In this document: in pieces, positions 22,158 through 34,255 of the stretch
How the letters are laid out: each line of letters opens with the position of its first letter
Position numbering within the stretch: position 1 is the first letter of the stretch
Origin: Epiperipatus broadwayi
Lineage: Eukaryota; Onychophora; Udeonychophora; Euonychophora; Peripatidae
Length of the DNA: 64,000 nt
NCBI GenBank assembly: GCA_028023455.1
Contig: JAQFVV010006238.1
Span: 1,557,478 to 1,621,477 of the forward strand
Direction of reading: 5' to 3'
Position numbers and translations under genes: made by a program
Notes under the pieces: generated by a model
Databases searched by the model: none
What the model was told of the DNA's origin: nothing
Seen by the model: the letters and a program-made list of their open reading frames with translations, nothing else

Positions 22158-25100
22158 AAAACTTAAAATTTCTTTATTGAAAATTGTTTAAGAATAATAA
22201 TATATTGAAAGCTATAAATTTTACATATTTCTGTGATAAATTTTATTTTTAACAATATTTTGCATTTAGTCTGTTTTAATCCATAAATGGAAAACACATT
22301 TTATAAATAACTTTACAAAATATAAATATTAAATAAGAAAATCAAAATAAGAAAACTAAATATTGTTTTTACATATATGCACGACAAGTAAAAGCAGATT
22401 TAGCAATCTTTAGCAAGGTGTTGTGTCTTAGCTATTGATACACTTGATCATCATCCGCTGTGATTTGCCATTGCTCCTCATCCCATTAAAGCAATTTAAT
22501 GTTTTATATATATCAAAATTCGATGACCTAGCACACAGATGTGTGCGATTTTGATCTAAACAGATTATTATAGTTAATGTTGGAACTTTAAATATTGAGC
22601 TGTTAATGATTAAATGGTTTTGTTTATTGTATAGTTATGTTACCTAATCATACTATTTATTATTGTGCAGAAAAAATAACATAATAAACATTTGTTAACT
22701 TTTCTAATAAAAAGCAGATTAATGTTGTATAGGCAATAGGTTTTTATACCCAATAATTAAATCATGGTACTTTCATTCACCACAAATAACAGGTTGACTT
22801 GATTTAGGGATCTAACTTTTTAATCCGTCACATCACTCTTCTTTTGTAGTATGCTATCCAGGGATCTAAATATTAATATTTGATGACTATTATCATTAAC
22901 ATTAATGCTGGCTATTTTTTAGTGCTTGAACGTTTTGCAAACTCCTGAGCATTAAATCATTCAGTTACTTCTTTGTTTAAAACTGAACTTTAGACTTCAA
23001 AATGAATGATAAAGTTGAAATATTAATGATTAAAGGGCATTATTAGTTATACTCTAAGCAGTTAAACTCATGATAGTGTGTGTATCTAATTAATTACATA
23101 TAGTAGTGTTAAGAAGGACTTTATGATATGGTAGATAATGTATTTTTTTTCCAGATAATTAATTTCAAACTGGTGGTTAAAATTCAAAAGGACTTTGTAG
23201 TAATATTTACGTATTAATTACATTAAAAAATATTATTTAAGCAATTTTTTTTAACTACCTTATTGAAGGATTTAAATAGTATAGTTTTTTTTTTTTGTAT
23301 TTTTTATCTCTTGTGTACCCACAACTAAGATTATTCACCATATCACTTACCATATATCAGAGCATTTCATTGAAAGAGAATCATCATTTGTGCAAGTTAG
23401 TTGAAGAATAAAAGCTATCATTTTTAATATATGATTCATATCTTCATAATTTATGGGTTAGATAATTAGTAAAATTTTACCCATTTACATGATTGGTTAT
23501 AATATTTAAGTCTTGTCATCTCAGCCAATATTTAAATAAATCAATAGGACCTCAGCAATTTGTTATTAAGGCAGCACTCATATTAAATGATAAACAAATG
23601 TATATTGCTCTGTGTAGTTTTGTGTTAAGGTAAAGCAGCAGGTTCAAAAGTAAGGATTCCTCGATATTTTTCCATCCAGAAAAAGTTAATAAATTCTTTG
23701 CAATCATCATTATTTGAATAGAACTATATATTCTGCCCATTACTTGAGTTCTCAAATGTCAAATAATCTCCAAAGCAATGGAATATACAATTGATTTCTT
23801 TAAATAACTATGGTAATCATGGCAGTGAAATGTAAGGCTTATAATAAAATACTGTATATTCAGAGAAATCATTGAAAACATTAATTAAAATGTTAGTGCA
23901 TTTTCAATGCTTATATTCAAACATTTATTATTTTGGATATAATGGTTGCTTTTGACAAAACTGCTCTGCACCAAAAATATACTATGAATCTATTTATTAT
24001 TTTTAACATTTTTTCTGAATGTATTTTATAGTATTCCCTTAGTTTATTATTATTTTTCTTTATTTATCATGAAAGTTGCAATTTTAGTACAGTATTTGGA
24101 ATGCAGTTTTAATGCTATAATAACCATATGAGCTCTCATAGCCACACCTTGCTACCAACAATAATCAGCTGCTTATAGTAGAGGGGGAGTAGAACCTTAG
24201 AAGGAAACAATAAATGTAGATATTGTTAATGACAAATGATCACACAGCTCAGTATGGAAGTAACAAAACTGATAATAGAGTCTATTAATGACCAAGAATA
24301 GCTAGATTCAGTGTAAAAGAGAGACAGTGGTACTAGTAATAAATAATAGTTAGTAATGAACAACTGTAAAGGTTCACTATCACAGGAGAAAGCCATGAGA
24401 CTATTAGTATATGTAAACTATTAATGAATAAAATTGACATGCTTCAATATGTGGGATAAGTAGTTTTCCATTACATTCCTGTAAATCAACTTGGCAATAC
24501 AAGATTTGGTAGTGGTTCCTGGCCACATAGGATGACAACAATTTTGGAAAGCAAGAACTGCAAGTGATATACTTTGATTGGTTTATATTCCCCATTCTAC
24601 AGAATGGTATAGTTTTGCAATATTTAATTTACATTTTTATTCCATGCAACAAAATGAGACATTCAGTTCTGTAGAATAAAATTTAATAGTAATATATCAA
24701 GCTCAGCATATTATTCCCATGATACACATACTTTGTTTTCAAGATCTTTTCTATCTATGGTTGGTTAGACTTACATTTACTCTATTTATAATAATTTTTT
24801 CAGCTTCATTGCACTTTTTTCCATTTCTTACTCTGTTGTCAGATTTTCTGCTAATTGAAAAAAAAACAAAACAATCTTGTTTTGTGTATTGTTTTTTTTT
24901 TTCTTATATTTTTTATTTTATATGGTACAACTAAGTCAAGAATGTTTCAACATGTATTAATTTGGTAATTTCTAATCCACATGTTTTTGTTTGTTGCGTA
25001 TTTTCATACCTCTTTATTTAACTTACTCTGTTTTATAATCTGTCTAGATAAAATCTAACTTAATTTTCACTATTTATCAATTTCAAATCTAGTTGAAACT

Positions 25101-25988
25101 TTGCATATATATGTATTTCTGCATATTTTGAGAGTTTTCACAGTTTTAAAAAAAATAGCAAAAATATTTTAATTTGCAACTTTATATACATTGTTGATGC
25201 TTGTGGGTGTTAACCAACAATTGTATCAACTGACTTATTCATTTGTTATATATTTTTGTTACTTTATTCTGTATTTTAGTTTTTCTGTCTAGATAAAATC
25301 TGATTTCAATAAATTCACCTCATTTCAATAATTCAATGTTACCATAAAGCTAAAAAGTAGGGGAAAAAGTATAAGAAATGCTTTTATTCACATAAATGCA
25401 CCAACAATAATAAAAAAAAAAAAATTGTTGGCTTTTACATTAATAGAAAATACATTTTTTTTTTCATACACATTCTTACAAAATGATAAAGGATATTAAG
25501 TTATTAAATGTTTAATTGTAATTTTCACTCAATAATAAACTCATGAAAATGGATAAAAAGTGGAACTAAGACCATTTTAAAACAGGAGCGCTCCCTACTT
25601 TTATTTATAAATGCTGAAGGAATTTTTTGATTTTTTAATGCTTTTATGTGAATAATCGTATTTTTTTAAAACTTTATATATATTATTTTGCTACTTAGCA
25701 AATAAAGTTCACACAATGTTTTGTACCATTTTAGAATGCATGCAATTTTTGATTTCATATTCATGTTATTTTGAAAAGTAATAATCAATAGAAAAATATT
25801 AAGGATAATCAGATAGCCTGTTACTTGAAAGTTTGTGTGACATTTGAGGAGTAAAATAATGAAAAGATCATATGAATTCCATTTATTGATCAAACAGATT
25901 TTTTAAAAATACTTTCTTGGTTCTTGAATTAGCATTGGCATCACTGCATCCAACTTTACAAGTTGTAAAGTACAGTATTAATGTGTCT
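22158..25988. other. AT-rich non-coding stretch, nothing firm
   Basis: A more complex patch lies at about 22380-22560 (ATCATCCGCTGTGATTTGCC, CACACAGATGTGTGCG) and another at about 24130-24420. Neither carries a recognisable ORF, RNA or terminal repeat. The remaining short frames look like chance. Confidence 0.45.
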
Positions 25989-26002
25989 AAAAAGAAAATA
26001 AA

Positions 26003-26104
26003 GTCTTGCATTGGTGGTCGAGAAGTCAGCGTGACTGCCTTGCACTTGCAGGCAGTTGCCCGGGTTGCGGGTTCACGTCCCAGCCGATGCTATGACATTT
26101 AAAA
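26003..26104 (+). mobile_element. tRNA-derived SINE with target-site duplication
   Basis: The head is tRNA-like: GCATTGGTGGTCGAGAAGTC (A-box region), then GCCTTGCACTTGCAGGCAGT and B-box-like GCGGGTTCACGTCCC, closing with AGCCGATGC. A short unique end, TATGACATTT, and a poly(A) follow. It is flanked by AAAAAGAAAATAAA at 25989-26002 and 26105-26118, a 14-bp target-site duplication that merges with the tail. The same family occurs at 8885 (+) and 57413 (-). Not a functional tRNA gene: no clean cloverleaf with paired acceptor arms, plus a tail and duplication. The 61-codon open frame across it is an artefact. Confidence 0.92.
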
Positions 26105-26118
26105 AAAAAGAAAATAAA

Positions 26119-27699
26119 ACTATTAAGTCACTTAATTGTAACATTTCATCATATTGTTGTGGAACATTTATGGGAAATAATGAAATCTATCAGTTGTATT
26201 ATCAGGAGAAAAGTGGATAAAAGAAATGAATGATTTAAATCTAAATATGTAAATAGACATAAGCCAGATTGTTCAACAAGGAGAGAGGATAATTAGTGTG
26301 CATAAATATATTTAAATGTATATTCAGCAATTAAAGCATTAAAATAAAAATTGGTTTAGATACAGTTAAGACAAAATGTTTGCTGAATTATTATAGAAAA
26401 TAAGATATAATAAAAATTTAAATATTGAATGAATAAATAAAAAAAAATATTAAATGGTTATTGTACAGAAGGTCATGTGACATTTGAAGCCACAGTTGGA
26501 GTTTTGATTGAGAAATCTTTTAGCTCCCATCTATTATAATACTTTGTACTAAATTACTCAAAACATAAAAATGTAAATAGTGAATTATTTAGTTTTAAGT
26601 CTTTGTTGTTGTGGCAAAAATTTATATATTACTTTTATATGCTTTAAAATTAAAACAAATTTATATTATTATGTTTTTTGTTGTGTTTGATTTTAATTTT
26701 TATTTAAAATCTTTTCTTCTCTTGCAAAAAATATCTTATCTTTATTGTTAATTCAAATACAAAGTAGAAGAGACATTGAACTGGGGGTTTACTTAGTGGT
26801 AATCAAATTAGCCAAGTTTTATTGTATATGGCTATTGATGGTGATAGGAAAAGAAGGAAATGAATAAAGTTAATTAATTATTTATTTTAAGCAAGAAATC
26901 ATCAAGAAATTAAATAAAGCAGAGAATTGAAAAGTTTAGAAATAGGTAACACATTAATATGTGAGACTGTCAGATAATTTGATTTTTGTAATGGCGTACA
27001 TAATACATGTTTATTTGATATCATATTCTCTCTTTTTTTTATTGTTAATTTTTATAATTCTGATTCTTTTTATTTATAATCATAATATTTTTAAATTAAA
27101 TCACTGATTTCTCATCATGTTTTTGTTTTAATATTTAATGTATTTAAATATTATTTGCAAAAATAATTTGTTATTGTTGTTGTTGTTATTTTATCTCTTT
27201 TGTAATTTCTTTATTTTGTTTAGTTTTTTTGAGGTTACAATCTTCTAAATAAAATGACTTGTTTTTCTTCTTAATTTTTGTATTTAGAAAAAAAAAGTCT
27301 GATATACTCTAATTCATTTGAACTTTTAAAAAGTTTACTATATGTTGATGTCTCTAAAAAGCCATAAGCCTTGTTAGATATACAGACCTATATAACTTTT
27401 TTTTTCATATCTACTAATTTTTATCTAATTTTATTTTGTTATTGATTTTCTTTTATGGAATTTAAAATATCTTTTATGTAAATTGGAATTTAATGAAGTT
27501 AATGTTTTATGTAAGCAACATATACATTAAAATAGATTTACTTATGACATAAAATTGAATTATTTTTTTTTAAAGGTTAAACCAAATTATTATTTAATCA
27601 GAAAATAATTAAATAATTTTTTTTTAAAGTGCTTATATATATATTAACCTTTTTTTAGTTCAAAAAGGTTTTTTTTTTATTTCTTAAAAATGCTGTAAC
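26119..27699. other. AT-rich non-coding stretch, nothing recognised
   Basis: Exceptionally T-rich in 26600-27660 with many poly(T) tracts. No ORF, palindrome or RNA was recognised. Confidence 0.5.
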
Positions 27700-28060
27700 C
27701 TAATTAGATTACAGACCAATCAAATAGTTTGGATTAAAAAAATTAACTAGCAATATCAATCCTTCTGTAATCAATCATTATCTCAACTCCAAATAGTATT
27801 AACTAATTGTACATGTGGTCTGAACGTTTGATTTTCATGTGGACACAAAGTTAAGAATAATTATTACCAACATAAGTAATGTTGGCTAATGGGCATTGTT
27901 GGAGGTTGATTATAAACATAATCAAAGCAGCTCATAATTTGGAGTTAATTGACTTCAACCAACTTATATCAAGATAACCTTATCTTGTAATTAACACAGG
28001 ACAGACACTAATTAATTAATTGTAATGTAATCAATCACCAGTGGAATTTAATTTATTCAT
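27700..28060. promoter_or_regulatory. Candidate regulatory element dense in homeodomain, PBX/HOX and GATA motifs
   Basis: The sequence differs in texture from the surrounding T-rich DNA. It holds two copies of TAATCAATCA (27768-27777 and 28028-28037), which read TGATTGATTA on the other strand and match the PBX/HOX bipartite consensus. It also holds a palindromic pair of GATA sites, AAGATAACCTTATCTT (27971-27986), plus several TAATTA cores and CATGTGG. There is no ORF. The AT-rich background makes TAAT cores cheap, so function is an inference. Confidence 0.3.
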
Positions 28061-28310
28061 TAAATAATAATTTATAATATTAATATCATTTGTTCATTAT
28101 TACTTTTTACAACTCACTATTGACGGTTTCGATTCCCCCAGCAATCTTCAAAACTACAGCAAACACACCACAAATACATGAATGCAAATATAAATGAACA
28201 TATAATTTTACATTTTATACATAAATTCTATCTTATAATCATTATTCATATACCCACATATATCTTGATATACCTTTCTATATAATTATTATCTTTTTAT
28301 ATATTATACA

Positions 28311-28668
28311 TTTTAATCTTTTTTATATTCCATATTTATGCTATATTATATCGGATCTTAACAAAAAATAATAAAAAATTATTTTTAATAAATAATAAAT
28401 AAAATTTTATATTTTTTTTTTTTTTTTTTTACTTTTAACACCTCTTGTTTTTTCCCCCCACCACAATCAAAACAACAACAACCACCCCACAAAAAAATAA
28501 AAAAAAAAAAAAAAAAAAAATATTTTATTTTTTAAAAAATAATTTCTATTATTAATAATTATTATACCCCCACATATCTTAAAACACCTCTTTATAAAAA
28601 TATTATTTTTTTATATTATATATTTTAATCTTTTTTATATTCCATATTTATGCTATATTATATCGGAT
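28311..28668. repeat. Direct repeat flanking a homopolymer-rich spacer
   Basis: A 46-bp block beginning TTTTAATCTTTTTTATATTC and ending ATATTATATCGGAT occurs at 28311-28356 and identically at 28623-28668. A diverged extension upstream of each (about 28233 and 28547) has CATATACCCACATAT versus TTATACCCCCACATAT. Between them lie long T, C and A homopolymers. It is probably a recent 312-bp tandem duplication with a degenerating interior. Confidence 0.85.
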
Positions 28669-29210
28669 GTGCACGCGATGAATAAAAAAGAGACATTTTA
28701 CTCCATATCTAAGAAGTGGCAGATTTAGATTTTTTTCCTACCCCTATTTGCATATTTAATCTGCCCTATTTTGCATATTGCACTTCTTGAAAAGGAAGGA
28801 ATATTGTACTTCTTGAAAATGAAAGTTATACCTTTGAAAGCGGTAGAAGAAATCGATAAAAGTTTATCATTTATTTGATTTGATTTATTTATATATAGCT
28901 AAATTATACATGTGTGTGTATTTTGATATTAACACAAATATTAGTTTTACAATCAATACTTTCTATAATCATGTACATATTATTTTTATTTCATTTATTT
29001 TTTATTTTATTCTTATTAATTTTTAAATATTTAACTCTAACATTATATATTCATATTTTTATATTTTGCAATAATAAAGATAAATAATAATTTCTTTTAA
29101 AACATTAAATTTTACTTACAGCACTAATATTTATTTACCACTCAACTTTGGCTAACCAATCTTGAACTCAGCATGCATGATACATTAATGTTTTGCTTTT
29201 ATATATTAAA
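28669..29210. other. AT-rich non-coding stretch, nothing recognised
   Basis: Contains GTGCACGCGATG just after the duplication, unusually CpG-rich for this window. No gene or named repeat was seen. Confidence 0.45.
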
Positions 29211-29910
29211 ATAAATATCTCATTTACATATGTTTAGTTTCGAATAAGAATGACGTAGCGTAAATTCTAGAAAATTTCACAAGCGTCATTCATTCAGGCA
29301 TAGTAAAAGTAATTTAAAGTGATTGCTTAACATCTTCATGCTCTCATTCCCAACTGCTTAAGATTTTCCCATATATAAATGTTTGGGTCGAAAGGATAGA
29401 TGGATTCATTCTATCCTTTCACAAAGACTTTATCTTGTGTTTGGAAGTGAGAGTATTCATTTATAGTTAAAAATCCATAAAGCGCATGTGAATTAGTTTA
29501 ATGGTTTGATTATTACTATTACAGTTTATAAAAACATAGCGCTATATAAAATAAATATCTCATTTACATATGTTTAATTCCAAATAAGAATGATGTATCA
29601 TAAATTCTAGAAAATTTCGCAAGCATCATTCATTCAGGCATAGTAAAAGTAATTTAAAGTGATCGCTTAGCATCTTCACACATTTATGCTTAAGATTTGC
29701 CCATACATAAACATTTGGGTCGAAAGGATAGATGGATTCATTCTATCTTTTCACAAAGATTTTATCTTGTGTTTGGAAGTGAGAGTATTCATTTATAGTT
29801 AAAAATCCACAAAGCACATGCGCATTAGCTTAATGACCGATTATTATTATTATTATTACAGTTTATAAAAACATAGTGCTACATAAAATAAATATCTCAT
29901 TTACATAATC
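29211..29910. repeat. Tandem repeat, about 340-bp unit, two full copies and a start of a third
   Basis: ATAAATATCTCATTTACAT begins at 29211, 29551 and 29888, giving units of 340 and 337 bp. Copies differ by about one base in ten, many at CpG sites. Each unit has two internal stems: GAATGACG with CGTCATTC (unit 1; GAATGATG with CATCATTC in unit 2), and GAAAGGATAGA with TCTATCCTTTC (one C to T in unit 2). No ORF. It could be satellite-like DNA or a duplicated regulatory or RNA-coding unit. Confidence 0.93.
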
Positions 29911-31054
29911 TTTTTTAAGTAATTTTGTAATAATAAAACTGCTAAATCATTTAAGGTAATGCTATTCATTGTAAATATAAATATATTTTCCCAAAACGTT
30001 TTGTTTTCTCTTTACATAATTTAAGAAAACTTTGAGCACATAATAAAACATATCTTAAGTAAATTAAAAGATGCATAGTGTTTCTTTTTATTTGCTTTAT
30101 TTTAGCTATTCTATATCTGCTTTAATTTAAGTATTGCTTACTTCAATTGATTATGTAATACATAATGTGCATCAACTAAAATTACCCATTCTTTGTTTTA
30201 TTTTAATTTAATGCATCATATTTCAGTGGAATGTTGACTTTGATGTCATTTCAAGCCACCTATTCAGTAAAATGAAAGATTAAAAAATGTAGAGTATTGT
30301 GCTTATTAAAAAAATAATTTATGTAATGTTTCTATGCATAGCATATGTATAGTATTTACCATATTAATAGTATGCTTAGTAATTAGCACTGGTTTTTTAT
30401 TTTAGTTTTTTAATCTTATTTTCAAAATTGATGGTATATTTTGTAACTGTGGGAACAATAACAAGAAATCATTATGATTGATTTATTTTATATAAAGATT
30501 TTAAATTTACAATGAGATTTGGTAACATGTTAGCATTATTAATTGAGCTATATATGTAATCATGAACAAGCTTTATCACTATTTATTGGTTTTATGATGT
30601 TTGCATTAGAATTCACTTGTGAAACAGATAGCCATAGATTTGTTTTAATGTTTTTTTTTTTTCTCCTGGTTTTGTTATTCTTAGATTTGTGAGTCTGGTA
30701 TAATAAATATATAAGATTGACAATCTGATTAATCATAACAATAATATTATTTTTTTAGAGATTCTTTTTAACCTATAAACCCTTTGGAAGAGGGCCAAGA
30801 TCTCTTCACACTGAAACATTAATTTATCAGGAATTATTATTTTATTAGTAAAGATATATTGATTAAAAAGATTTTTCTGATTTTGTTTGTATTTTCCAAT
30901 GAATTGGTTTTAGTAACTTAAGGGGATGAACTGTTTCACTGCTACACATCTTACATAGAATATATCCCACTGTCATTCATTTTAAGATATTTAAGGTTCA
31001 ATCTGCATTCTATTATAGTGATATAGACATAGATTATTGAAATTGTCAAAATTT
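29911..31054. other. AT-rich non-coding stretch, nothing recognised
   Basis: Follows the 340-bp tandem repeat. No ORF of interest, no palindrome and no RNA gene was recognised. Confidence 0.5.
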
Positions 31055-32265
31055 TGCAGTTTATGTGGTTGCTTTTGCAAATAATATTTCAAAACTTAAG
31101 GAAATAATTACAATAACTGTCAGATGAAAGCAAGAAAATAAAATTAAAGATAAATAACAAAATGATTAAATTAAATGTTTATGGCTTTATATATATAAGT
31201 AAAAAAATAAATTCCTATAATTTGCATCATCGTTGTCAAACTATCTGCACTCATACATCTATGACACCATCTACTTTAGATAAATACATTAATTTATTAT
31301 TACCAATTGTTTATTAAGTAAGAGATTATCATATCACTCCTAACCCAAACATATATATTTTAAATTCATTTAAAGATTAATATATGTTTTTCTTTTATTA
31401 CTATACATAACAATATGGTATTCTTGATCCATGTCATCTTTTTTTTACCATGTGTGCTATCTTTTTAGATATACTTAAAACTTACATTCCACCTTCTCTC
31501 TTGAAGCATATATTTAACATCTGAAAAGGATAAATGGCTCCCAAGATGCATTTCATTTTGAACCAACATTCTTCAGATGTGATTGTAGGAAATTTAACAG
31601 TTATAGTTCAAACTATTGTAATTTGACATTGATAATACTGAATAAATGATGAAGATGTGTAAGAGATTGTGAGACCTATCTGTGAAACAGAAGATAAAAC
31701 TTAATCTTAAAAAATTGAAAGAAGTTAACAGTTATATACATTTGCATCAGTTTATTGATATAGATGGAAACACAGTGAATGAAATTATTTATAAAATTAA
31801 ATTGTAATATAATGCTTTTGGTAGACCTAACTTATTAAAAGAAAATAGGTTTATGTATTTGAAAAGATTTTTAATAAAGATTTTTTTCCATTGCTTATTC
31901 ATGGATCTTAGAAAAGATAGATATTCAGAGATTTTAAACTATCCTATGCAGTAAGAGGAAATGTATAATAAGTAATTAAAACTCAAATGCATGGATTAGA
32001 AGTCAATCAGTTAATACTATCATTACTGAAAGAATTAGTAAGCTAAACGAATTTGAGTTATAGTGTTACTAGAAGAGATGATAAGTAAACACTTGCAGTA
32101 TTAATGTAGATTCCAAGAAATGGTAAAGGAGGTAGATATATTCCATGTGGGAAATGGATGGAGGAGTTAAATAAAGTTGCTAGAGTAAAAGAAGCTTTGG
32201 GTAATAGAACCTAATAGTTCATCCCATATTGTAGTAGGTTAATCACAGTTGAAAATAATGATGAT
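31055..32265 (+). mobile_element. Decayed RTE-type LINE 3' part, interrupted by about 0.5 kb
   Basis: Near 31055-31175 the translation VVAFANNISKLKEIITI corresponds to the catalytic FADD box region of the copy at 5625-8330, here with both catalytic aspartates changed to Asn. After an unrelated segment (about 31176-31680) the match resumes with IDIDGNTVNEIIYKIKL, then LKRFLIK (about 31858). Further on come TRRDDK (about 32070), RNGKGGRYIPCGKWMEELNK (about 32120-32180) and a terminal ATAATGATGATGATG at about 32254-32268. Stops and frameshifts throughout. The interruption is either a later insertion or replaced sequence. Confidence 0.7.
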
Positions 32266-33336
32266 GATGTTTATAGATATACAGTGACTTAAAGAATTTG
32301 ATCATTGAATGAAATTGATTTATAAATGCGTTCATTCCTAATACAATGCCTTTTTATTTATTTTAGTGTTGTAAATCATTTCTTAGATTGTTTTTATATA
32401 CCGTAATTAAATCCAAGATTAGAGTTTTTATTTTGAAAATTGCATTCTTTTTTTAGTCAGAAATTCCAAACTCTAATTGAAATGATTGATAGTTTGACTT
32501 TGAGTCTTAAGTGAGTTTTTATTATCTTTGAAAACTTAAATTGGAAAGTTGAAACCTTGATTTTTAAAAAAAAAAAAAAATTAAGCACCTGTTTGTCACA
32601 CAGCTGTGAAGTATTAGTTTTTCAAACGTAGTGTCATTTAAGAGACAAAATTCCTTCCTATAGTAACTTTCTTAATGATAGAACCAGCTGGCTATACTTT
32701 GCTGGATATACTAAGGTCCATCATTTTTAAAGAGAAAGTTTGGAAATAAAATTATTACTGTACTTTTAAAATGTTAACAGTTACTAATATGTGCCGTGAA
32801 TTTGTTTATAGAATCAGCCAATAAATAATCTTACATAATGGAAGATGTATAGGCTCGTATGAGGGTGGGGGTAGGCTTCTCCGGTTTGGAGAATTTATAT
32901 TTGCTTATTAAAAACGAGCCACATCTGAGGTATGAAATGAAAAAAAAATATATAAATGTTTATAAGTATGCACATGTGCACATATTGCCATATTTTGCTT
33001 ATGACCATACATGTGAACACCATAGAGCAACATCTTGCTAGAATTGCAATCAATTTATCAGATTTTTTAAAATCATACTTTAAAAATGCAATGACTTGTG
33101 TAAATGAACAATTTTTTATAAATAAAGTGAACAAAAAAATAATATAAGGGAAAATGATATTTATAAAATTGACTGCTAATGCTGTATGAAATACAGACAT
33201 AAATTAAGTCATTGAAGTCAATGCATCCCTTTTTTTTTTTTGCATTTGTATACCCTTTAGCAGTCCATTATACTATTACTATTACAAAATATTTGTAATT
33301 AATAAATTGCTGATATTTCAAATTTATATGTTGTAT
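32266..33336. other. AT-rich non-coding stretch with a small inverted repeat
   Basis: Near 32850-32925 GGCTCGT pairs with ACGAGCC around the richer segment GAGGGTGGGGGTAGGCTTCT, but no known RNA fold was recognised. Frames up to 101 codons on both strands at 32859-33200 overlap each other and have chance-like composition. Confidence 0.45.
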
Positions 33337-33680
33337 ACAAGGGATTCGAACTCAGACATTTACATGACCGTCACCTCTCCATGCCATCTCATATTGCTGA
33401 CCAACGTGATCACAATCATCAGTTGGTCCAGATTACTATATCCACACAGATATACAATCAGTGCTCAGCTTTATATTAAGATAGCCAATCTTCATACCTT
33501 AATGGACAGGCTTCAAACTACTTTAATCCATAACTCTTCAGCCATCCATTTCATTGAAAATCTGATGATGGAATGTTCAAAGCCCACATTAGTGCCAAGA
33601 TTGTCATCCTACCCATGTTGACGTTTAGTCATTCTGATCCCTCATGTACTGGAGAAAGTCTGAGTTTGAATCCTTTATAT
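33337..33680. mobile_element. Element with inverted B-box-like ends
   Basis: The left end GGGATTCGAACTCAGAC (about 33341) pairs with GTCTGAGTTTGAATCC (about 33658). Each reads as a tRNA B-box (GAGTTCGAATCC) on the strand that points outward. The interior has more balanced composition than the flanks, and a 104-codon frame runs through it (33307-33621) with no recognised domain. It may be two tRNA-related modules head to head or a MITE. No target-site duplication was found. Confidence 0.45.
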
Positions 33681-34255
33681 ATTACAGTGCAGGTGTGTGT
33701 AAGCCTGTACAATGTATTAAATTAAATTTATATGTTGTAACTATAAATAAATAATACTTATAATGGGATTTAAAATTTGGTGACAAAGAAAAGAGATACA
33801 ATTATTGGCATATTGGCCAAGCTGATTGAGATATCTGTTTGACTAGTTTGATGATACTAATGATCACAGAATGAAAGAGTGAAAGCTAAGCCTGTGACGG
33901 ATGTGCTGTCTGAGCCTGTGCAGTGTAATGATTTGTTTGCAACACATTAACATATTACCAAAATAAAAAAAGTGTGAATAAGGCTATTCTTCACATTAAT
34001 TTCACAAATTTTGGCTGTTTTTTTAAATTAGAGGAATTAATATTCACTCTTACTTTCATAAACAATCAATGAAAGAAATCTAAGAAATGCAAATCTATCC
34101 CATAACATGTTTCAATTAAATTAGCCTATAAGTTTTAATATTAACATCATTAATTTAAAAATACATATATATATATAGGATATATGAGTGAAAGAATGTT
34201 AAGTTTATGCATTTGAATAATTTGTAAGTTATATATTTCCTGTTTTCCTGAAGAC
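33681..34255. other. AT-rich non-coding stretch
   Basis: The similar pieces GTAAGCCTGTACAATGTATT (about 33698) and GAGCCTGTGCAGTGTAATG (about 33913) suggest an old local duplication. Nothing else was recognised. Confidence 0.4.

Noticed and set aside
25917-26102. 61-codon open frame
   Set aside because: More than half is SINE sequence; no host-gene features.
26003-26104. Functional tRNA gene
   Set aside because: Promoter boxes are present, but the arms do not form a clean cloverleaf, and a poly(A) tail plus 14-bp target-site duplication mark it as a SINE.
28110-28135. B-box-like GGTTTCGATTCCC
   Set aside because: No A-box at the right distance upstream and no tail; insufficient for a SINE or tRNA call.
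32859-33200. Overlapping frames on both strands (60-101 codons)
   Set aside because: Mutually overlapping and rich in Phe, Ile, Asn and Lys as expected of random AT-rich DNA; no domain seen.
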